DNA of 64,000 nucleotides, taken from Cordia subcordata (Eukaryota > Streptophyta > Magnoliopsida > Boraginales > Cordiaceae). Made by a program: the position numbers and the translations under genes. The notes beneath the pieces are model-generated. The model saw only the letters and a list, made by a program, of their open reading frames with translations, did no database searches and was not told the origin of the DNA. This document shows positions 54,901 through 64,000 of the stretch, piece by piece (the first letter of the stretch is position 1; the number at the start of each line of letters is the position of its first letter). Location: positions 2,216,001 to 2,280,000 of the forward strand of contig JAPTOF010000010.1 in the NCBI GenBank assembly GCA_028554755.1. The letters are read 5' to 3'.

Positions 54901-57900
54901 GTTGTTGGATGGTACCCTGGTCTTCAGTTACACTTTTTCTTTCCTGAAGCCAGGTATACCAGATGCTCTTTTTTATTGATTTAGCCAAGAGTAAAGCAAC
55001 TGAATTTGAATCATGGATTTGATGGAAGCTTAGGAGAACTTGAGAAGATCTTCGAGATAGCAGTTAAAGGATCAGATGATGAGAGGATAGCTGCTGCTAG
55101 TATTCTTGTTGGCGCTTCCTTATCCCACGGTTGGAATGTACAGGTGATCAGTGAGAATCAATCAAAAGCTAGCTGAAAAGTAGAGATTACCCTTACTTTG
55201 TTATTTTTCTTTTTGACTGAAATCATTACACTCTAATCACATTCAGGTCACTACTACGCAGGAACACGCTCTTTACCTCATAACTAGGTTATTGTCTCCA
55301 CCTGTTCCTCCTGACTACTATGGGAATGACAGCCACTTGATAACTTTCGGACCGATGCTAAATGTCCTACTTGTTGGAATAGCACCTGTTGACTATGTGA
55401 AGTTTTTCTCCTTGCATGGCTTGGTATGTTCAGTTTCTTATAATTTTATCAAAAATTGAATTGTATGGTCAACATTTTGATGATCTAGGAGTTTCTATTT
55501 TTAAAGTGAGATGGTAAACCTTATTTTGGAATTTGGCTAAATTCATGGAGAGCTGATAGTCCATTCCAACTTTTAACTTGTTAAGGCTGAAAATGTCGAG
55601 CTAATGGTCCACCTATTTCATTGTGATTGTAAGTGTTATATACCTGTTAAAATGATTTAAGGCCTCTGGCTCATAAAATGATAGATTTTTGTGCAAACCA
55701 TAAGTAATCTAATAAATGGCCCTCTGCCGTCCTCACCGGACTGATAGCATTGATTTGTGAGATCAAAATAATTTGAGGATAAGCAAATGTTGGAAATAAT
55801 TAGTCTAGAGATGGCCAAGTGATATATAATAAATAAATAAATTTAGGTCTGCAATAAGATGCCAACCTGTATTATTTCATCAATGATCTTTTGTTAATCT
55901 ATTGTTATATTTCTATATGGGCATGTGTGGGATGAAATAGGCTTCTGGGAGTAGTAGAAAGGTCTATATTAAAAATATCTCAGTTATTGAAGAGCATATC
56001 ATTGCTGAGCGGCTGAGTGCTAATCGAACCCTTTGACGGGACAAGTGGATCATAATAAGAGAGCTATTTGAGTAGCTTGCTTGATTACAACTAATCCTTT
56101 GGAGTTTCTGTCAAAGTCTAACCTTGAGCCGTGAATAAATGAAAACACATAATCTAGAAATATCCAGTCCAATGAGATAAGTTCTGAAGATATATTTTTC
56201 ATCGATATTTTACTGCATTTCAGAATAATATAGCTCTTTGAACTACTTATGCTGATTACACAGAGACACTATAGAGGGTTTATATAAATGTTTCAACTAG
56301 GGTCCTCCATAAATCATAAACTGGAATTTCCAACTCTAAACTGAGATATAGATGTATAGTTGTTATTATTGTATTTTTGAATGGTAAATAATTTCAATTT
56401 ATGGTTCTATCTTCAGTCTCATTGCACCTAAAACTCATGTAGAATCTCCACGAATTTCTGTAGTTTTGTTCTTGAAGAAATAGGAAAATATTGACCAAGG
56501 TTTTAATCAAGTTAATTAGCACAAAACTACAACTGGCTTTTGGTCAGGCCTCAGTGGGTCAACAACTCCTTTGGGCTGCTTTTAGGCTTTTGATGGGTTG
56601 ATTGATTTATGATCCCTTTCATTCTTTTTTCAATCCTTAAGTTTCATCTACTAGTGGTGTTTTTCCCCTTCAAGTTGAGTTTTCCTCAAAGAATATTCTA
56701 GAAGGGAAGTACTGGAGTATTTTAAATAAAAGGAAAATATAAGCCTTTAAATTAGTGAATTTGATGGAGTGAAAATTGACTTTGGCCTGATGGACTGTAT
56801 GAGGATGTCTGCTGAGTGAGGAGAGAAACACCAGTATACAAGACTGCAGCTTGGATTGAGAAGCTCAGTCACCATATAGAAACAAGAAATACGAGACTTC
56901 TATTAACTTTTGCGCTGTGTAGTGTTGATATAGTAGTCTCACATGCAGCCTAGATAAATCAAGAACCATATTTGAACTTTTAACGTATAGTTATCATTGA
57001 TACATATTTTGTTGATATCTTATCTGATTATATTGTTGGAGCTTCTCTAACACTTAATGTTTGTTTGTTCTATTTTAGTGGCTAAAACAAACAGTTCTTT
57101 TAGGACACAAATAACTGGGATGTAGGATTCTTTTTCTAAATAAATAATATATGCAAGGTGACTACTAAGACCTTGCCATCTGTGAATTTTGAACTCATAA
57201 CTAGTCCACTCTTGTCAGGTTCCACAGCTTGCAGGTTCATTGATGACAATCTGTGAGGTGTTTGGATCATGTGTTCCTAACAAACCGTGGACTCTGACAA
57301 CAGGAGAGGAAATATCTGTGCATCTTGTGTTCTCGAATGCATTTGCACTTCTTCTGAAGCTATGGAGATTTAACCATCCACCTATTGAATATCGAGTAGG
57401 TGATGTACCGCCAGTAGGATCACAGCTAACCCCTGAATACCTCCTTTCTGTGCGGAATTCCCATCTAATGTCTTCAGGAAACAGTCCAAACAAAAGAAGG
57501 CTGGCAGCAGTTGCTAGTTCATCATCTCCAAAACCCATTTTTGTGGACTCATTTCCCAAATTGGAAGTATGGTATAGGCAGCATCTGGCATGTATAGCTT
57601 CACCATTATCTGGACTTGTTAATGGAACCCTAGTCCAGCAGACTGTAGATGCTCTACTGAGCATGATGTTCAGAAAAATAAATAGAGGAAGCCAGTCTTT
57701 ATCATCTGGAAGTAGTACTTCCTCAGGGCCTGGAAGTGAAGATACTTCTCTTAGGCCTAAGTTGCCAGCTTGGGATGTTCTTGAAGCCGTTCCTTTCGTG
57801 GCTGATGCTGCTCTAACAGCATGTGCCCATGGAAGACTTTCACCTCGTGAACTCTGTACAGGTTAGTTCGGCATCTTTAAGTTTATGTGATATAGATGAT

Positions 57901-59912
57901 TCATTCACTAGAAATATGCTAGATAATCCCTTAACCTTCATCTCGCTCTGCATCCTGCCTGTTGATAATGGAATAGTACTTGGATCAAGGCCAGGAAAGC
58001 AACTGTACATAACTTGATTGTTGATTTTAGCCATGATGTCACCATTCACTTATCATTTGAATTCTTTTTCTTATGTTTTTGACAACTTCAGGTCTTAAAG
58101 ATTTGGCTGATTTTCTTCCTGCATCCTTGGCAACAATTGCAAGTTATTTTTCAGCTGAAGTGACTCGTGGAGTTTGGAAACAAGTTTCTATGAATGGAAC
58201 AGATTGGCCAAGCCCTGCCGCAAATCTCTGCAATGTTGAGGAACAGATTAAGAAAATTCTAGCAGCCACTGGTGTTGATGTGCCAAGTCTTGCTGGAGGT
58301 TTCTTGCATGCTATAATATATTGAGATTTTGGTTGCCTATGATTATCTAGGTCGCATATTTAGGGCCTGTTTGGATTAGCTTTTTTCAAATAGCTTTTTT
58401 TAACAGCATTTAAAAAACAGTTTTTTTTTAGAAGCTGAAAATTCTGGCTTCTAAAAAAAGCTGTATTTAAGCTTTTTTTTAGAGTTTCAGCTTTTTTGAA
58501 AGCCAAAACAAATAGTTATTGTAATTTAATGTAACTTTTTTAAGAAAAAAATACTTTTTTTCCTGAAAGAAAACCAATCCAAACAGGCCCTTAGGCATGA
58601 CTGTACTGATCATCCTCCTAATACTTATCTCCACTCTCTTGTTCTGTGTCACGTATTGAAAATGTTGTAGACGTTTTCAATATTGTGACATTTTTGAAGA
58701 GCAGCCAATTAGTTGAGATTTTGAAGTCATCCTACGGAATTGTTGCATTTTCCCATTTTTTGTTGGTGTGTTGATCTACACTTATGTTGTACAGGCGGAT
58801 GCTCACGGGCTACACTTCCACTGCCCTTGGCTGCATTTGTGAGCCTTACTATTACATACAAACTTGATAAAGCTTCGCAACATTTTCTTGATCTGGCCGG
58901 TCCAGCTTTAGAGTCTCTTGCAGCAGGTTGCCCCTGGCCATGCATGCCAATTGTGGCTTCTCTGTGGACCCAAAAAGTAAAACGCTGGAGCGACTTCCTC
59001 TCTTTTTCAGCCTCACGTACAGTCTTCCTCCACAACAATGATGCTGTTGTTCAGCTTCTTAAAAGCTGCTTTAATGCTACCCTTGGTTTGAACACTGCCC
59101 CAATCTCAAGCCATGGGGGTATTGGAGCACTTCTTGGTCATGGATTTGGATCACATTTTTGGGGAGGAATTTCGCCAGTTGCACCAGGGATTCTGTACCT
59201 GCGCGTTTACAGATCTATAAGAGACATCATGTTCTTGAGGGATGAGATCATTTCCTTATTGATGCAATCGGTTAGAGACATAGCATGTAGCGGACTTCCT
59301 ACAGAAAGATTGAAGAAGCTGAAAAGGTCCAAACATGGACTAAAGAATGGGCATGTCTCACTTGCTACGGGTCTGACCAAGGTGAAACTATCCGCATTCC
59401 TGGGTGCGTCTTTAGTGTGGATAACTGGTGGCTCGGGACTGGTACAGTCACTAATGAAAGAAACTCTACCTTCTTGGTTTATATCAGCTCATAGAAATGA
59501 ACAAGAAGGGGAGTCAGGTAGGCTAGTTCCAACCCTCATGGGGTATGCACTAGCATACTTTGCTCTACTTTGTGGAGCTTTTGCTTGGGGCATTGACTCT
59601 TCATCCTCATCATCAAAGCGAAGGCCAAATATTCTTGGCCGTCACATGGAATTTCTGGCTGGTGTTATTGATGGCAAAATGTCTCTTGGTTGTGATCCAG
59701 CTACTTGGCGTGCTTACGTTTCTGGCTTTCTAAGCACGATGGTAGGTTGCATGCCCTCGTGGGTGTTGGACATCGATGTGGAGTTGTTGAAGAGACTAAG
59801 CAAAGGACTGCGACAATGGAAGGAGAAAGAGCTTGCATTTGCTTTGCTTGGCGTTGGTGGTGTAGGCACAATGCGTTCAGCTGTTGAACTCATCATAGAT
59901 GATGACTCGTAG
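48941..59912 (+). CDS. MED33A: Mediator subunit 33 (MED33, REF4/RFR1 family)
   Basis: A large subunit of the Mediator tail that links regulators to RNA polymerase II; Arabidopsis REF4 and RFR1 restrain phenylpropanoid (lignin) genes. Twelve exons, 48941-49233, 50316-50426, 51435-51773, 52131-52444, 52548-52639, 53181-53538, 54392-54602, 55029-55143, 55262-55423, 57219-57861, 58092-58298 and 58795-59912, total 3,963 nt and join in phase to 1,320 residues, close to family length. Conserved phrases include WDTVVELTKAAQEKGTDPLL, ERDPIEGPVPRLDARL, RHLIVEACLARGLLDTSAYF, VPQLAGSLMTICEVFGSCVP, LKLWRFNHPPIEY and LSKGLRQWKEKELAFALL. The protein is helical with no membrane span or enzyme motif. The acceptor at 55028 has a weak pyrimidine tract but alone keeps the family sequence; the exon at 55262 could also begin at 55247. 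The A/B paralogue name rests on neighbours. Confidence 0.93.
58363..58590. mobile_element. Tourist-type (PIF/Harbinger) MITE in a MED33 intron
   Basis: The 228-bp insert begins GGGCCTGTTTGGATT and ends AATCCAAACAGGCCC, so the ends are perfect inverted repeats over 15 bases. TTA flanks both sides (58360-58362 and 58591-58593). In reverse orientation its interior matches the element at 25388-25620, including the AAGTTACATTAAATT phrase. Confidence 0.88.
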
Positions 59913-61286
59913 TTAGTTTCTCTTCATCTTGTCGAAAATTTTGTAGCTTTTGTTTTCTAATGTATAGACCCTAGATTAATAACACTAGTCCACCTAATGA
60001 CTTCTTTTGCAGAACGAAGATTTTGCGGCTGCTTCACTGCATAATTTTGGCCATTCTACATTGACATTTTCTTTTAACTCAGCAAGCACGCGTTTCATTT
60101 TACAGGAAGCAACAGATTCACACGGTTCTATATAAACCTTGGGAAATGCAGTTTGTTGGTAGTGGTACTTAGTTGATATAACTTATAGCTGAATCATGCA
60201 ACTCTTAGAGGGAGGCACAGCTGAACTCTTTAATTAAGAGTTATTTAGGCGGCCAATCTTTTTTTTTTACCATGATGGTTAGTTCAACGCACAAATTGGA
60301 CTGAGCAAAATTATAATATTATTACATTACAAGTGAGATCTAATGATTATGGACAAACCTTATCATTTGTAAGGGTTAATGAGCTGTTTTAAACAAGATA
60401 AGCCAAACAATTCCCTAAGTGGGGTAACAAGGAGCTCAAATACTTTTCAGCCCTTGCTTGAAAATGTGACAGCACCAAGATCAAAGTTTTATCCATTAAG
60501 GCACTCCAGTGAGTATGCCCTGCAAGGCTAGGTACCAAAGTGCAATACATAATCATGCACAAAAGGGTGCTGCAGTAGCTTAAAGCATATTATTCATCCA
60601 CATATAACTAGGTATATATATCCATTGTAGAATGGGAAGAGCATCCAATGTAGTATGGTTACAAAGACAAATCATTTAAGTTTTAGAAGCTATATATCAT
60701 TGGCTTGTAGGATTCGATGAATTTTGCTACCAATAAGCATGTCTTCGAACATGAAGTTATAACTTGGTAAATATATTTGAGTCCCCAAGACACAAATATT
60801 CTAAAGAGTATGCAGCGATCTCATCCACCATTAAGGGCCAGACTCCTGCAAGTATAGCATATGAAGAAAGTTAAAGAGTTATGATACTAAGTAGAGGTGA
60901 TAATGCATGTAGCAAATATGGAACTACATAGTCTATATAAATGCGCACACTTGTAGAGAGTTCATAGATTGTTAAAAGACTTGCAGAATTGATGTGCACG
61001 AGAATTTAATCATGCATGGATTGCCTTAAAAACACAAGATATTGCCACAAATGATCCTTGTCTTTTCTACATCAATGCTTCCTGCATACATGTAGATGAC
61101 TCTGTTTTTATTTGAAGCTAAGAGAAAGCATTCAGTTTCAGATAGAGCAATTCAATGGACGCAAATTTAAGTAAGCTGGATATACACCCGTTTGAGGCGA
61201 AGGTTCTGATGTTTCCATGCAGCTGCTAGTAAACTATTATAGCTCAGGCTTATTAGACATTGTTCTAACTTTTCTTTTAATTTTTT
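59913..61286. other. MED33 3' flank and gene-poor DNA
   Basis: The 3' untranslated region of MED33 should lie at the left. No other coding frame, RNA gene or clear repeat was found. Confidence 0.5.
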
Positions 61287-61524
61287 GGGTAAAATGCATT
61301 TTAACACCCTAATGTTTGTTTGAGTCATGTAAAACCCCCCGTGTTTAAAATTCGCTTATTTCCCCTATATTATAAAAATATGTTGCACAAAATCCTCAAT
61401 TCTGGGGGGTGCTTGTGTAACATTCTTTATTTCTTTATAGCACAGTAGGTATTAGTGAGTTCTAAACCAAGAGGTATTTTATAAAACTTTGATAAACTAC
61501 AGGATGTAAAATGCATTTTACTCT
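61287..61524. mobile_element. MITE-like element with inverted TAAAATGCATTTTA ends
   Basis: The left end GGGTAAAATGCATTTTAACA is matched on the opposite strand by AGAGTAAAATGCATTTTACA at the right end. Both ends contain the same short palindrome. The outer flanks AATTTTTTG and AATTTCTAC are similar at 6 of 9 positions, so a decayed 9-bp duplication is possible. No coding content. Confidence 0.5.
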
Positions 61525-64000
61525 AATTTCTACCGGGATTTCCAGATGTTATTTGGCTCCATCATAGTTTTTGTCCTATGTCAACATACAACTTCCTGCA
61601 CTTGCTCAATTCCCGAATATGTCAGCTATACCATTTCACCTATTTTGACCAAAATAGAAAGAAAAAAGAAATACCATTTCACCTAAAGTTACGATTATCC
61701 ACGAAATTATCCAAGACTTTGACATGTTTGATATGAAGATACATGCATCACAGGAATCCAGGATTTCAGCATATAGAAAAAACTTGTTTAACTAGGTAGT
61801 GGGATAAAGATCAAAGTCTCAAAAGTGCAGCCCGACATCTACAAGTATAATAGCAGGAGTTATATTGACAAACGACCGAGGCCAGTAATATAGAGAATTC
61901 CCACATTACTCGCCGTATTAATTAACAGAGAAATCATTGTGACAGTTGTTATTTAACTGTAGTTGATAGCATAAGACACTATATTTGTATACTAATAAGA
62001 TCTCCATAGACCTGTTCCAACAAGCCTTACGTGCATGCTCGAAACACAAAATTCTTCCCATTGGCTTATTCTCAAGAACCTGTAGCTTCTGTAATCTTTG
62101 TTTGAGCAAAGTTTAACAGTTATTTGCCATATTACTAGACATTATAATGCACTTAACATAAACTTTACTTACAAACAGCACCAAATGAGTCAATAAATAT
62201 CCATGAACTAGCATGCCAGATTTCCAACTTATATTCTGCACTACGAAATCCTGTACCAAGTTCATAATGTTTCTTTTTGGCCCATCTAAAGCCTTAAACA
62301 ACCATAATTTCATTCCCTTTTTTTATTTGGCAAGTAAATCTATCTTATTTACCTTTCTTTCTGAAGCTTTGCGATTTCTCCATACAAACTTATCCCCTAC
62401 CTGCCTCCTTAAAACTGATGACTTAACATATAGTTGATATATACTCCTCTTCTTTTATCTCCAGTACAATTATCAACAATATTAGTTTGTGAGCATATGT
62501 TATCCCTTTTACTTTGGCCATGTTCAATTCCCTATAGACAAAGGCTCATTATTTCAAGTTCTAACTATAATTTGAGAAGTAACCACTGGAAAGATATAGA
62601 CATTGTCAGTGATTATGTATCCCCCTATTCATGTTATGAACCCCTATTTGGATTTTGCACGTCCAGGGAGGAGTACCTTTTCCTCGTCTAGAATCCCATG
62701 TAAATGCGTCTCAAAATTCCCTAGTTTAAATGTTGAATTGATAAACTAGGGTACAATGCTTAATTTTGTCGAGGGCACTACCCAAAGCTGTCAGGTTTCC
62801 ACCTTAAAAAGTTTGAATTCTAAAGTCACTGCAAATGCACCGAGGCAGTACCTCCTTAAATAGAATTTGCCTCAATAAGAATCCACTATCTATCCTCCAC
62901 ATTTCTCTGCCGTTCAAGCATCTTATATCAATATCGAAGATATAGAGACACGGCGATCTTCTATTCCTTCTTTATTTTTTTCCAGATTAGCTTGGTCTTC
63001 CATCTTACATTATTTCTACATCGTTCTCAGATAAGGACACAACAGTTCAGATTAAATAAAGAAAACTAAAAAGAATAAACAGCTTACAAGAACATGAGAA
63101 CTGATTCTACTCTCATAATCTAGAAGAAGCACTCAATTTCAAGCAAAAAGCATAAAATAAATCACACTATTATTTGAATAGCCAGAGCAAAAATGTTAAT
63201 TTACCATGTAAAGAAATCATCGGAAGTAACAATACACTGCTGAGCATATCCAAGAACCAAATTCTCATGCAAATAAGTACAAACACATAGATAAATAAAT
63301 CCTAAGAAGCCTGAACACAAGGGTGCTAAAGCACCAAACAAAAGAAAGCATTAACGAGAGGAAGAAACAGAGAGGTAATGCAAAATAAGTATATGGCATT
63401 CTAGGATCATGAGTACAAATCAATTGAAGCCTTTGATAAGTATTTCAAACCTACATCTAGAAACATCTTATAATTGTTCATATAAAACCTAACCAGAAAT
63501 TTTGATTTGCCAAAAACAAATCCCTCCAAAACTAGAGGTATACCCTTTGACACCAAATGAACTGATGAACATATGTAACAAGGTAGGATTAACATAACAA
63601 AGATCTACAAGGACCACCTGAACATAAATAACTGAGAGGTCATGAGGTACAATGGGATCTATGAGATAGATTCATAAAGTTTTGATATTTCATAGGCAAA
63701 AAGACCAAAAAAGAGAAAGAGAAAGCTCCGACACCCATATGTTTCGTAAAATTCCATCTATGGACCTTTTCCACTCACTGGTGAATATTCTATCAGACAT
63801 CAGACTATCACAGAATTATTCTATCACAGTGGGAGTTCCTGACATCGTCCTGCCTATCATTTTCATTTTGATCCAGCCATTCTCTTACACAACTCCAGTT
63901 CCAATTACATACAACATTACCATTCACATTCAAATTATCAAATCCCTATCATTTAATCCCGAAGATAGAAAGCACACTCGTACAACGCATGCCCGGGATC
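61525..64000. other. Gene-poor right end of window
   Basis: The longest open frames (62113-62313 minus, 62434-62691 plus) have no recognisable similarity. The AT-rich character and absence of splice-flanked conserved blocks suggest intergenic DNA, although an untranslated exon or intron of a gene beyond 64000 cannot be ruled out. Confidence 0.4.

Noticed and set aside
54961..55028. MED33 exon 8 starting at 54985 after TTTAG
   Set aside because: It has a good acceptor, but joined to the previous exon (phase 2) it shifts frame into a stop. The weaker acceptor ending at 55028 gives the expected ASR/S-LGELEKIF continuation.

Overview
The window is plant nuclear DNA. Its genes carry many GT-AG introns, the intergenic DNA is AT-rich, and there are Ty3/gypsy, hAT, Tourist, SINE and TRIM-like elements and plant-only gene families (Mediator MED33, a TDY-type MAP kinase). 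A captured Rx-type NLR coiled-coil fragment suggests a eudicot, perhaps an asterid, but the species cannot be named from sequence alone.

Layout. 1-4240: a dead, minus-strand Ty3/gypsy retrotransposon split by a hAT-type element with an exact 8-bp target duplication. 5193-10826 (+): exons 2-12 of an alpha/beta-hydrolase whose first exon is not in the window. 11427-14042 (-): a two-exon ARM-repeat membrane protein, tail-to-tail with the hydrolase. 15916-16930: a terminal-inverted-repeat element carrying an NLR N-terminal fragment. 18527-19441 (-): organellar guanylate kinase. 20576-25827 (-): MPK16-like MAP kinase with a 24-nt coding first exon. 26.2-33.6 kb: gene-poor AT-rich DNA. 33614-37234 (-): dienelactone-hydrolase family protein with a 22-nt microexon, a TRIM in one intron and a tandem array in another. 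38601-43248 (+): ribonucleotide reductase small subunit, divergent from the dienelactone hydrolase. 43.2-48.5 kb: intergenic with a SINE and degenerate repeats. 48941-59912 (+): Mediator subunit MED33 (REF4/RFR1 family), preceded by a diverged three-copy duplication of its own leader and start-codon region. 59.9-64 kb: gene-poor, one MITE-like element.

These are ordinary nuclear housekeeping and signalling genes, not an operon-like system. RNR2 makes dNTPs, guanylate kinase makes GDP, MED33 acts in transcription and MPK16 in phosphorylation signalling. The order hydrolase, DLH, RNR2, MED33 recalls Arabidopsis At3g23540-At3g23600, and the ARM, kinase and guanylate-kinase genes recall other Arabidopsis duplicate blocks, so the window looks like a less-fractionated ancestral segment.

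The striking non-genic theme is repeated local tandem duplication: 4 x 33 bp in a coding exon, 3 x 79 bp and 4 x about 175 bp in first introns, and 3 x about 140 bp across the MED33 start. The joined exons of MPK16, DLH, RNR2 and MED33 each sum to a whole number of codons, which supports the splice assignments. All exon boundaries were read by eye and not tested against transcripts.
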